Assembly (NCBI GenBank): GCA_002496845.1
Contig: DALQ01000018.1
Span: forward strand, 1 to 31,731
From: Euryarchaeota archaeon UBA495
GTDB taxonomy: Archaea; Thermoplasmatota; Poseidoniia; Poseidoniales; Poseidoniaceae
Length of the DNA: 31,731 bases
Reading direction: 5' to 3'
Positions 18,201 through 25,870 of this stretch are shown here, piece after piece (position 1 is the stretch's first letter; the number at the start of each line of letters is the position of its first letter). The notes under the pieces were generated by a model that was given only the letters and a program-made list of their open reading frames with translations, was not told the DNA's origin and ran no database searches. Position numbers and translations under genes: made by a program.

Positions 18201-19620
18201 CAGCGGTGAATACACCTTTGAGGTCTGGGCTGCGGATTCCGACTTCTGCATCGACTGGCCAGACGGTTGCAACGTTGAATCGCGAACGCTCACCATCGAG
18301 AACGACAACACGCCACCGTTCGTGACGGTGGACGCCTACGACGCCGAAAACAAACTTGTCATCGACGGCGGCATCCTCCGAGCCGACGAAAACACCTACC
18401 TCCAGGGAGGTGCGCTTGACAACGACGGACAGGTGACCCGTGTTGAAGTTCAGATTCTGGACCTTGCTTCTGGTATTTTGATGTCGGATGAGGAAATCAT
18501 CGTGACCCAGTTCCTCGCGAATGGGGGATGGCAGGCGATTTGGGACACCTCGGATTACATCCATGACCAACAGTACGAGATCACCGTCCGTGCCTACGAC
18601 GGTGAGGATTACTCCGAAGAAGTGACCCGCCGTGTTCGCATCGACAACCCGATCGACAAGGAGAACAACGCCCCCGCCTTCAACGGCCTCGATTGGCCAC
18701 AAACGCTGACGATTTTCTGTGACAAGTACTCGAACAGCATCGACCGATGCGGCGCCGGTGAGAGCATCGACCTCGCCGCGTTCTTCAGCGATGCAGACGT
18801 CGATTCGACGCTGCTCATCTACGACGTGTTCGATGACCCGGCCACGTTTGAAGACGACGACTACCCTGCCTACATCACGATCAACGCCCGTGGCGTTGCA
18901 ACCTACAACCCGATGGACGGCATGGCCCAAACCACCACCGAAATCAGCGAGTGGTCGTTGGAACAGGTGATGTTCGAAGCACAGGACGAATACGGCTCAG
19001 TGGCGTACTCGTTCCGCGTCAACTTCCTCGTCCGGGCGGTCGAATTCGACGTCCAAAAGGACAGCAACGAGGCCTTCCTTGACACGGGCATGCCTGCTTC
19101 GTTCTCCGGAACAGGTCTTCCAGGTTCCACCGTGACGGTGCGCACTGACGCAGGCGGTCTGCGCCTGAATTCAACGCGCGTGCTTTCCGACGGTACGTGG
19201 TCGATGGACGTGACCATCAATCAGCTGAACAGCGAATCGGTGACGAGCGTCTACTTCGAAATGGACGGCCAGAAAGGCAACGACATGTATGAGTTGACGC
19301 CGAAGGCGGCCGCTGAAGGTGGCCTGTCCATGATTTGGATCATCGTCGGTGCTTTGCTCGCCGTCGTGGTGCTGGCTGGCGTGGTCCTGACGTTCTTCGT
19401 CGAATACGAGGAATTTGAAGAAGAAGCCATGGCGGCCGAGGCTGAGGTTGAGGCGGATCCCTACGCGTGGGCGAAGAAGTCCGCAGTTGAGATCCCAGCC
19501 GAGCAGGCTGCAGCGCCAACACCTGCAGCGGCAGGCAACGCTCAACATCCAGGCTGGTTGTGGGACGCTGAATCCAACCAGTGGGTTGCAGACCCCAACT
19601 ACGTCCCCCCCACCGAGTGA
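15289..19620 (+). CDS. Large anchored surface protein: beta-helix, Ca-binding loop, Ig-like domains, TM and W-motif tail
   Basis: The protein is 1443 aa from GTG 15289. It has a signal peptide (1-32, ending PTVSA), a right-handed beta-helix of the NosD/pectate-lyase kind (about 48-570; repeated N-I-I, NNTI and GNTISG rungs), and a Cys-bracketed Asp-rich loop C711-ADGYDNDGDTKVD...C730 typical of calcium sites. Several Ig/cadherin-like domains follow (about 768-1290), then a membrane helix (about 1347-1370) and a cytoplasmic tail ending in PGWLWD...QWVADPNY. An in-frame ATG at 15142 would add 49 residues with no signal-like character, overlap the subtilase and translate through the inverted repeat and TATA box, so I reject it. 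GTG 15280 is also possible. Function is unknown; surface polysaccharide binding or adhesion is inferred. The STAND regulator follows after 9 bp. Confidence 0.9.
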   Translation: MSKSRPFSSLSLVTILLLSLMVGMVTVPTVSANNETKAGIVVGTETWSGTHTLTGNVTVAEGAKLVINAGTTVNVPAGKYLQIRGAICAGDAACGATQGSTSSPVRFLWGTPADSTAYGWCYSPGGQVPLYNQDAACGGGMIVRDTIDEALTSLNFVHFEKAYGIPIYSANAQKWLFGALIFDGASMDANGLSFTDINTSNIIAVNAASPTITNSAFTLGVDEQSYKAASIQAYGAGLGILSTMQVADSTFTGDTEAQCGNQGGGFSVVYTEDSYIRLDRLDISDNAYGVFMRGTSGWLTNSTVDTLCNAIDTNSFKQTGDIQHMLYIDDNEITTGEGAGITAYDGARVSATGNTISGASSGSGFGIRSSYVEIYNNDIGPIEGYNGLWIYGSSDVIAENNTIHDTTFEPVVLGEYHYKDQGWSVPAPSANRMYFANNIIENNSGTCNSNYMYGGDFPCPAIHVFMASATIEDNRVTNNQGDAIRVNGGIVNVQGNSMETGDFAVRISQFDDNYGNKYGSIGYFSDNTWTNASQVYNVTESRITVQSEYIPDVNSGYPVMLAWEGAECPYVTNECLQLPVSAELPPRDMPLAIELVTNSTVFSYADLQNFDTSKIFVQNQNSEWGTQVRMGELVRYQVKAAGSNVADATVVIRDSVGLPLYELETDPFGFTDFVSLPSDFLIDRNWNHIVGDTSVDVPGTPAVESIDENSCADGYDNDGDTKVDSADEDCTNGREQAFYTVEAYKFGKGEKTFSFTLTGGVDDIINLDNLRPSVVVDQLDGASFATTVTLTGSAWDGIAGSGSPGEYALDQIAYEKQFGIVKRVEVQPPGSQSWYSATDTSGANGVITKDNHPFKSWSFEWDLSGHPEGESDVTFRVRSFDGLDNSVQETRKYKLNLVAPTLILNEPLDGSTHRNGKVLFTGTASDPYVGVQGSDIQQIWFNITGPNDYFSHLYTPGQTAWEYQWNFEDLPSGEYTFEVWAADSDFCIDWPDGCNVESRTLTIENDNTPPFVTVDAYDAENKLVIDGGILRADENTYLQGGALDNDGQVTRVEVQILDLASGILMSDEEIIVTQFLANGGWQAIWDTSDYIHDQQYEITVRAYDGEDYSEEVTRRVRIDNPIDKENNAPAFNGLDWPQTLTIFCDKYSNSIDRCGAGESIDLAAFFSDADVDSTLLIYDVFDDPATFEDDDYPAYITINARGVATYNPMDGMAQTTTEISEWSLEQVMFEAQDEYGSVAYSFRVNFLVRAVEFDVQKDSNEAFLDTGMPASFSGTGLPGSTVTVRTDAGGLRLNSTRVLSDGTWSMDVTINQLNSESVTSVYFEMDGQKGNDMYELTPKAAAEGGLSMIWIIVGALLAVVVLAGVVLTFFVEYEEFEEEAMAAEAEVEADPYAWAKKSAVEIPAEQAAAPTPAAAGNAQHPGWLWDAESNQWVADPNYVPPTE

Positions 19621-19629
19621 GGTTGGAAC

Positions 19630-22158
19630 TTGAGCGGCAATCCAAAGCCGGGTGTGCAGGAGAGGATCCTGCTTCACCTCAGGGATTACGTGGACTACAA
19701 ATCAAGCGTTGAAGTCCCTTTTGCGCTGTCCCAGATGGGCATTGCGAACGCGGTGGCCATCGCCCGGTCCAACGTCCCAAGGGCGATTGCGTCGTTGAAG
19801 GATTCCGGCCTGTTGGTCGAACGCCAAGCCCACGTTTCGGGCGTTGCCCGCAAGCGGAAGGCGTACTTTCTGACCGACAGCGGCATCACCACTGCGGAAG
19901 AAACGTGGCATCGTTTGCGGGAGCATCCGGTGCATTGCCTGCTTGAGGACGGTTCCTCAAAGCGCAGTGAACTTGGCTCTGTGCACGAGATCCTCCCGTT
20001 CCCAATGCGCCCCGTGGACGTCATCCGCTACATGGACGACAACGGTGTGCTGGACGTCCGCGGTCTCTCTCCCGACTTGGTGGACCGTGACCTCTCCAAA
20101 CACGTGGAGAAGCAATTGGTCACCTCCTTGGCCGACCTCCCGCGCGTGCGTCAGTTCTACGGACGTGAACGTGAACTTGACCACGTGGTCAGCCTGCTTG
20201 ATGCCCGAGCGACGACGCTGCTTGTTCCAGGTATTGCCGGCATCGGAAAAACCACCGTGGCAGGGAAATTGGTCGAACGCTTCACGCATCGTCGCAACAT
20301 GCTCTACCACCGATGTCAGGACTGGGAGAGCGCCCGCGCCTGTTTGGAATCCATCGCCGAATGGCTGGCCAACATGGGCGATGCGTCTTTCGCAGACTAC
20401 CTTGCAGCGACCCCTGTCGCTCAACCATCGGATGCCGCGCGGCTCATTGTTGACGCTCTTTCGGGCACGCCCTCGTTGCTGATCCTCGACGACTACCACA
20501 AAGTCTCGGACGCGACCCTTCACCAAACCATCCAGGCCATGGCCCTCAACCTCATCGAGGCCGAAGATTTGGTCGGTTTGGTTCTGTTTTCACGTTCGTT
20601 CAAACCCGTGGTCGCGGCCAAGGACGCTGAGGGTCGAATCTCAAGTTTCGTGCTTCCCCTCGATGGGCTGGAACCGGACGCCACGCGTCAACTGCTCAGC
20701 AGTTTTGAGGACCTGTCCGACGAACAATGGCTGCACATTCACGGTCTGTCCCGCGGGCATCCGTTGGTCTTAGAACTCATCAACCGCGGCGCATCGGCAG
20801 GAGCGTACCACGAATCGTTGGAAACCTACGTGTCTGTGGAGATTTTCTCCAAGCTGACGGCCGAAGAAAAGCGCGTGTTGGCTGCTCTGTCCGTGTTCAG
20901 GGAATCCGTTTCAATCGATGCCCTCGGTCAGCAAGACCTCGATCTTGACGTGTTGGACTCGCTTGTGGACCAAGGATTGGCCCGCCAAGCAGACAGCAGC
21001 ATGTTCGACGTGCACGATCTCATCCGCGAATTTCTTCTCCGTAGCCTCGATCAACAACAACGCCAGGACCTCCATCGGCGGTGCATTGCTTGGTATGCTG
21101 ACCATCACGCCACGGCTGAGCAATTGGTCGAATACATCCATCATCTCTTGGAATGCGATGAACTTGAGGACGCCGTGCACCTGTTGAACAACGAAGGGCG
21201 AGGCTTGGTCAGCAAGGGACACATGGAGGTCCTGACCCTTCTCGAACGCGTTCCCTTTGCGGACCTTGAGCGCTCGGAAGCCGCACGTTTGCATCAGCTG
21301 TCAGGTGAGGTGCTCGCCTTGCAGGGTCGCTTGGAAGAAGCCCATGAGGCCCTCGCCGCTGCGCTGGACGGCGCGATGGATGCCGGGGATCGACGAACGG
21401 CCTCTGAGGTCCGCTCGACCTTGGCGGACGTTGCTTTGAAGCAAGGTCATCCGGACGAGGCCCTGTCCCTTCACAGGGAAGCGCTAGAGGGCTTCATCGC
21501 GCTCGAAGACGAACAAGGCGCCACGCGCACCTACAACAACATGGGCTACTTGTTGCGACGAAAGAACGACCAGAAGGCAGCCTTGGAAGCCTATGCTCAG
21601 GTGGAAGCCATCCTCAGCAGCAGCGGGACACCCGATGCGCTGGTCGGTTCGCGCATCAGCCTGGCCCGTGCCTTCCTCGACTTGGGTGAAATCGACCGTG
21701 CGCGCGACCACGCCATCACGGCCTTCGAAAGCACGGACGGTGGCGATGAAGCGATGCTCCATGCGCGTGCACAAGCGGTGTTGGGTCGGTACTATGCGAA
21801 AATGAAGGACACGGAATTGGCCCTTCACCACTACTCAAGCGCGGTTGATGCCCTCTCCCAGGGTGGCGACGTGTTGGCGACCGTCGAGATCAGCATCCTC
21901 CTCGGAGAAGTTCACGAAGACGGAGGTCGGGTCGAAGAGGCCACGGAGCAATACCGTCAGGCTCTCGTCATCGCCGAGGCCAACGACCTCAGGATGCAAA
22001 TCGGTGAATTGCTGTCGAAACTTGGAGGGGTCACTCCCGACAAGCAACGCCGGATGGAATACCTTCAGCGTGCGTTGACGGTGTTCCGTGAATTGGGCGC
22101 CAAAGTTCGAATGCGGGACGTGCAGGCGCAAGTCCACGCGGCGGTCATGAACCGCTGA
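19630..22158 (+). CDS. Winged-helix / STAND-type P-loop ATPase / TPR regulator
   Basis: This 842-aa protein is predicted to be cytoplasmic, with no signal or TM. Residues about 8-95 form a MarR-like winged helix (NVPRAIASLKDSGLLVERQ...RKRKAYFLTDSG, the recognition helix and wing). An NB-ARC/MalT-like P-loop NTPase follows, with Walker A GIAGIGKTT (201-209) and Walker B LLILDDYHK (283-291); about 400-500 looks like the helical/winged part of STAND proteins (FDVHDLIREFLLRSL). The C-terminal ~330 residues are TPR-like helical repeats. STAND proteins are ATP-dependent signalling switches, and here the likely output is DNA binding. The start is TTG 19630 with GAGGT (19619-19623) six bases upstream; the next ATG (19735) would cut the winged helix. 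It starts 9 bp after the surface-protein stop, so co-expression is likely. Its 3' end overlaps the convergent pilin-like gene by 14 bp. Confidence 0.9.
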   Translation: MSGNPKPGVQERILLHLRDYVDYKSSVEVPFALSQMGIANAVAIARSNVPRAIASLKDSGLLVERQAHVSGVARKRKAYFLTDSGITTAEETWHRLREHPVHCLLEDGSSKRSELGSVHEILPFPMRPVDVIRYMDDNGVLDVRGLSPDLVDRDLSKHVEKQLVTSLADLPRVRQFYGRERELDHVVSLLDARATTLLVPGIAGIGKTTVAGKLVERFTHRRNMLYHRCQDWESARACLESIAEWLANMGDASFADYLAATPVAQPSDAARLIVDALSGTPSLLILDDYHKVSDATLHQTIQAMALNLIEAEDLVGLVLFSRSFKPVVAAKDAEGRISSFVLPLDGLEPDATRQLLSSFEDLSDEQWLHIHGLSRGHPLVLELINRGASAGAYHESLETYVSVEIFSKLTAEEKRVLAALSVFRESVSIDALGQQDLDLDVLDSLVDQGLARQADSSMFDVHDLIREFLLRSLDQQQRQDLHRRCIAWYADHHATAEQLVEYIHHLLECDELEDAVHLLNNEGRGLVSKGHMEVLTLLERVPFADLERSEAARLHQLSGEVLALQGRLEEAHEALAAALDGAMDAGDRRTASEVRSTLADVALKQGHPDEALSLHREALEGFIALEDEQGATRTYNNMGYLLRRKNDQKAALEAYAQVEAILSSSGTPDALVGSRISLARAFLDLGEIDRARDHAITAFESTDGGDEAMLHARAQAVLGRYYAKMKDTELALHHYSSAVDALSQGGDVLATVEISILLGEVHEDGGRVEEATEQYRQALVIAEANDLRMQIGELLSKLGGVTPDKQRRMEYLQRALTVFRELGAKVRMRDVQAQVHAAVMNR

Positions 22159-22627
22159 GCGTGTCCAACGGGGGAATGAGCGCAATTCGCGTGACGCCCT
22201 GATCGTAGATTACCCAGACCGCTTCGACGCCAGCAAGCACCACTTCACCTTCGTGCGTGGCAGGGCCGAGACCTGACAACAGCACCTCGGCGTCCAAATC
22301 ACCTGAGCCGTGGTCCAACCGCAACAGGTCCTGCTGCAGCACGAGCGTCATGGTGGTTTCATCGGCCTCCGAAGGGCGCCAGTCGACGCGCTCAACGTAC
22401 CGCAAACCTGCATCGAGCCGGGCCGCGTCGTCTGCACGTTCCACGGCTTCTGCCACATCGTCGAGGTTCGCTTGGATTGCAGCGTTGTTCCAGCGCTCAC
22501 GTGTGGCCGTTTCGATGCTGTACGCCCACACGCCAAAGACGCTGAGGAGCACGACGCCCAAGAGGAACGTGAAAACGTAGCCGATTTCCGTGGCGGCAGC
22601 TTCCTCGTTACGGCTGAGACGTGTCAT
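22145..22627 (-). CDS. Small type IV pilin-like protein (160 aa)
   Basis: The short charged leader MTRLSRNEEAAA is followed by a hydrophobic helix (about 15-36, EIGYVFTFLLGVVLLSVFGVW), the layout of archaeal class III prepilins processed by PibD/EppA-type peptidases. The remainder is a soluble domain with a helical, charged start (ANLDDVAEAVERADDAARL) and beta-rich end, consistent with a pilin N-terminal stalk and globular head. The start ATG 22627 overlaps the upstream stop (ATGA). A full GAGGTGA ribosome binding site (complement of 22632-22638) sits 4 bases away, so coupled translation is likely. It is the last of three pilin-like genes. The exact cleavage site is uncertain, and a non-pilin membrane-anchored protein is the alternative. 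Confidence 0.8.
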   Translation of the reverse strand: MTRLSRNEEAAATEIGYVFTFLLGVVLLSVFGVWAYSIETATRERWNNAAIQANLDDVAEAVERADDAARLDAGLRYVERVDWRPSEADETTMTLVLQQDLLRLDHGSGDLDAEVLLSGLGPATHEGEVVLAGVEAVWVIYDQGVTRIALIPPLDTLSGS

Positions 22628-24798
22628 ACGTTCACCTCACGCATGCTGACTTCCAGGAGGGCAATTTGCAACGAGAATTGAACCACCTCGCCGCCGGTGT
22701 GCCACACGGACTCGGAGGTGCCCAACGCCGGATCAGGAACCCATCCTACGTAGTCGTCGAGCAAGTCAAGGCGTCCGGGGTAGACCGTCCAATCCGCGCT
22801 TCCTTCGAGGGCATAGGATCCCGTCTCCGCCACGGCCCCTCCGTAGGGTCCTGTCCACCCACGTCGGACTTCATGTGCAGGCGCGGAAGCCATCACGTCA
22901 CGCGATTGAAGCGTCAGGGTGAGGTCCACGGCGCCGGAACCTTCCGGGCTGTTGACGCTTGGATGCAAGGCGGGGATGGTGGCTGCGAAGCGCGGTCCTG
23001 GCCCCCCACGGTCGGTCGGTGAACGGAGCACAAGCGGGTCAAATTCAGGATGGTTCGTCATCACCGCGCCGCCCGAATAGGCGACTTCCATGCCGATGAT
23101 GGAGGATTGGAAGGCGTATTGCAGCCGAGAAAGATGGACGGCATACACGCTTCCGATCGGGTGGAGGTCGTCCCCGTCCACATCGCCATAGACGCGCATT
23201 TCCAGCCCCGAGGGGTGCACGCCAGAGCGCCATGCCGTGGCTTGGTCTTGAGGTTCAAACCCGACGGTGGGGCTCCACGGCAAATCAAGCCTGACCCAGC
23301 CGCTGGCTTCGACGCCCACGGCCAAGCAGCGTGCCTCACCGTCATGGAGTGCGGTCGTTGCTCCATGGTCGCCAACGATTTCCGTGACCCTCGCGCCGTG
23401 GCCGGTGACGTTGATCCTTGAGTACTGGAGGGTGTCAACGGTGAAACTCGTGTTGTCCTCTGCGTCCAAATCGATGCTTGTGTTGTCCACGTCGACGGCA
23501 CTTCGAACACCTGACAACATCACCTCGTGCGTCGTGAAGGCGCTGTCTCGAACATCAAAGACGAGACCTGAAGCAGCGCCTGTATCGCCAGCGGGAAGCA
23601 GGCGTACGCCGTCTGCGCTTCCGTTGCCCGCCACCCACGTCGCCCCAAGTCGTCCTTGGGCCGTGAGCCACGCCGGACCCTGAGCCCCAGCGGGAGGCCA
23701 TGCGACGTCCACATGGCTTCCTGGGGCCACGGTTCGCCCGTCTCCACGCCATGTGACGGTGACGGAATCCGTTCCCGGGTTGGACAGGATCAGATGGCCT
23801 TGAGCATCGGGGGGAAGGAAGTGGGTGCCCATCATTGGTCCCCGGTGCGCGTTAAGGGGCACACGCCCGTGCTCTTCGTGATGGTTGACGTGCACCATCA
23901 TGTCGGCTGGTGCACTGCTGGTGACGTGGAGCATTGAGGGCGCGGTCACGTTGAGGTTCATGCTCATGCCGTAGGCCACCTGGGCCTGCGAGGTAGCGTT
24001 CATGATCACGCGGTCGCGTGTTTCGTCGATGTTCCAATCCACCATGGCCCGGTCGGCCGAGGTCAGATGCACTCGGTGCACGCCAGCGGGCAACGGGATG
24101 GTCCAGGCTCGACCGGTTCCGTCAACAGGATCTTCGTCGCTTGGCGTGGCGAGGAAGGCGCCTCCTTCACCACGAAGGTACACCACCGTTAGGGCGGCAT
24201 CAGAACTGAGGGCGGCTGGGGCTGGATCAAGCATGACCACGTCGCCCGCGCGCAAGGCAAGGTCTTCGCCGCCGTTGGAGGGTTTTACCTTCACAGGCCC
24301 GAGGGTTTCTGCCACGCCGGGCGTGACGCTGACCACCATGGATTCCACCCAGGAAGGTGTGGTGTAGTGGAAGGGCCGGTCCGCGCCCAAACGAAGGTCG
24401 TCCAAACACACCGCTGTTGTTTCTGATTCCTGATGCCGGACGTCGAATTCAGCATCAAAATCGAGGAGGCCACGTGACCGGAGGGTGTGGGATTCGGCCC
24501 ATGTGGCCGCGTACCACATGCCGCTGGCCGTTTCGTCCCAACGGAGTTGTCCGTCGATCGGTCGGATTTCGACGTGGGCCGCATCGCCAGGCATCCCCGT
24601 TTCGGCCAAGGCATCGGCACGCTGGGCCAAGAGGCCCATTTGAGCGGCCATGTCGTTGCGTTCGATGGAGCCCTGCATTTCGAGGATGACCGGCATCATC
24701 GACGCCATCATCATGCCAATGATGCTGACCACGCCGCCGAACAGCAGCACGGTGGCGATGGTCGAGGACACCGCCTCGTCTTCGCGGTGGAGCTTCAA
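22624..24798 (-). CDS. Very large type IV pilin-like surface protein (724 aa)
   Basis: The N-terminus MKLHREDEAVSSTIATVLLF is a canonical archaeal prepilin pattern: a short charged leader, Ala before a Val-Ser, then a hydrophobic helix (about 10-40). It is followed by about 680 residues of extracellular beta-rich sequence with several sequons (NAT, NVT, NGS, NTS). Most archaeal pilins are 120-250 aa, so this one is exceptionally large. The start codon is TTG 24798, decided by an adjacent GAGGTGA (complement of 24803-24809, 4-base spacer) and by the pilin pattern starting immediately after; no ATG fits. TTG overlaps the preceding gene's stop (TTGA). It is the middle gene of the pilin trio. The large head could be an adhesive or minor tip subunit, which is inference. 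Confidence 0.85.
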   Translation of the reverse strand: MKLHREDEAVSSTIATVLLFGGVVSIIGMMMASMMPVILEMQGSIERNDMAAQMGLLAQRADALAETGMPGDAAHVEIRPIDGQLRWDETASGMWYAATWAESHTLRSRGLLDFDAEFDVRHQESETTAVCLDDLRLGADRPFHYTTPSWVESMVVSVTPGVAETLGPVKVKPSNGGEDLALRAGDVVMLDPAPAALSSDAALTVVYLRGEGGAFLATPSDEDPVDGTGRAWTIPLPAGVHRVHLTSADRAMVDWNIDETRDRVIMNATSQAQVAYGMSMNLNVTAPSMLHVTSSAPADMMVHVNHHEEHGRVPLNAHRGPMMGTHFLPPDAQGHLILSNPGTDSVTVTWRGDGRTVAPGSHVDVAWPPAGAQGPAWLTAQGRLGATWVAGNGSADGVRLLPAGDTGAASGLVFDVRDSAFTTHEVMLSGVRSAVDVDNTSIDLDAEDNTSFTVDTLQYSRINVTGHGARVTEIVGDHGATTALHDGEARCLAVGVEASGWVRLDLPWSPTVGFEPQDQATAWRSGVHPSGLEMRVYGDVDGDDLHPIGSVYAVHLSRLQYAFQSSIIGMEVAYSGGAVMTNHPEFDPLVLRSPTDRGGPGPRFAATIPALHPSVNSPEGSGAVDLTLTLQSRDVMASAPAHEVRRGWTGPYGGAVAETGSYALEGSADWTVYPGRLDLLDDYVGWVPDPALGTSESVWHTGGEVVQFSLQIALLEVSMREVNV

Positions 24799-25847
24799 CG
24801 CCTCACCTCAATCCGGGACACGTCGAGTTCGAAGTGCAAGGGAGCGCCGGCCGTTTGGACGGTGAATCCATCCGTTCCTGAGGCGCGCTGCCATGGGCTG
24901 ATGCCCACGTGCTGGTCAAGCGTGCCTGCGGCACGGTTGAGCGTGTAGTCGCTCAGCCACGCGTCGTGGATTTGGGGCGTCACGATCTGATCGATGACGT
25001 TGCGCATCGTGAACCTCAGGTTCCAGACTTCTTCTGAGAAGACGGTCAGGCCGCCCAAGGACACGAAATCCAAGGGGACACGTCCGCTGCCGATGCTTCC
25101 GGTCGTGGTGACGTCCCTCAGGGCCATGGTCAGTCGAACATCGCCGTTGACCAGCGTGTCAAGGTGGACCAACGGTGTTTGTTGCAGGTCCCACGTGTCG
25201 TCGCCAAAGCGTTCTGCACGCCCGTGGTTCACCATGGCGATCCTGTGGTCGCCTTGCCCTAGTTCTGTGCTGACTTCGAGGCCGGACAGAATCCACGTCA
25301 CCGAACGGTGGATGGCTTGATCATCGGCGTCGTAGACCGTGATGATCGACCAATGTTCTGAACCGACGTTGTGCTCAATGGGTTCTGTGGCGTTCGCCAA
25401 GCCCACCACGTAGGTTTCTGTTCCGAGCGCTGTGGTGATGCTCGCCGAACGTGCCGTGCCGTTGGTCATGCTGACCGTGAAGGAGGACTCGTCCACGCGT
25501 TCAACCACGATGGCATCGTTTGGCGACAAATCAGCCTCGATCTTCCACGTCTCCACGAAGTCCAGGGGTTGAATTTCTGTGGACTGAATCGCAAAGGTCG
25601 TCCGCACGCCCACCTCTTCTGGAGAAGCACCCGCCACGGCCAACCGGTCGTCCAGCCGGTCCGCAATCCCATTTGCGCTTTTCCAGTTGACGTTGTCCTC
25701 AAAGTCCGTGAGGTAGGGTTGCAGGAAGGCGATGACACCGGCCATGATGGTCATCACCATGGCGAGAAGCATGATGACGCCGAGCACTTCGCTGACGGCT
25801 TGCTCGTTGCGGCAAGGACGGTCCGCGCGGTGCATGCGGGCGTCCAT
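24795..25847 (-). CDS. Type IV pilin-like protein (350 aa)
   Basis: After a short basic leader, RNEQAVSEVLGVIMLLAMVM is nearly the textbook euryarchaeal pilin N-terminus (AVSPVIGVIL type), with cleavage expected between Ala and Val. The hydrophobic helix covers about 18-42 and the head about 300 residues of mostly beta-strand-like sequence with Asp and Thr bias. ATG 25847 is used; ATG 25835 (MHRADRP...) would shorten the leader by four residues and neither has a clear ribosome binding site. It begins 23 bp after the stop of the MBL-fold gene and overlaps the next pilin-like gene at TTGA, so the set is probably one transcript. Major versus minor subunit status cannot be told from sequence. Confidence 0.87.
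   Translation of the reverse strand: MDARMHRADRPCRNEQAVSEVLGVIMLLAMVMTIMAGVIAFLQPYLTDFEDNVNWKSANGIADRLDDRLAVAGASPEEVGVRTTFAIQSTEIQPLDFVETWKIEADLSPNDAIVVERVDESSFTVSMTNGTARSASITTALGTETYVVGLANATEPIEHNVGSEHWSIITVYDADDQAIHRSVTWILSGLEVSTELGQGDHRIAMVNHGRAERFGDDTWDLQQTPLVHLDTLVNGDVRLTMALRDVTTTGSIGSGRVPLDFVSLGGLTVFSEEVWNLRFTMRNVIDQIVTPQIHDAWLSDYTLNRAAGTLDQHVGISPWQRASGTDGFTVQTAGAPLHFELDVSRIEVRR
24803..24809 (-). promoter_or_regulatory. Ribosome binding site that fixes a TTG start
   Basis: The complement reads GAGGTGA, a full match to the archaeal anti-Shine-Dalgarno sequence, four bases before TTG 24798. The same seven bases recur, also with a 4-base spacer, before ATG 22627 (complement of 22632-22638). 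Confidence 0.8.
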
Positions 25848-25870
25848 GGTGCGAGGACCGCTGCATCCGT

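Noticed and set aside
22310..22681. Plus-strand open frames opposite the pilin-like genes
   Set aside because: The minus-strand genes have pilin N-termini, overlapping stop/start codons and GAGGTGA sites; the plus-strand frames have none of these.
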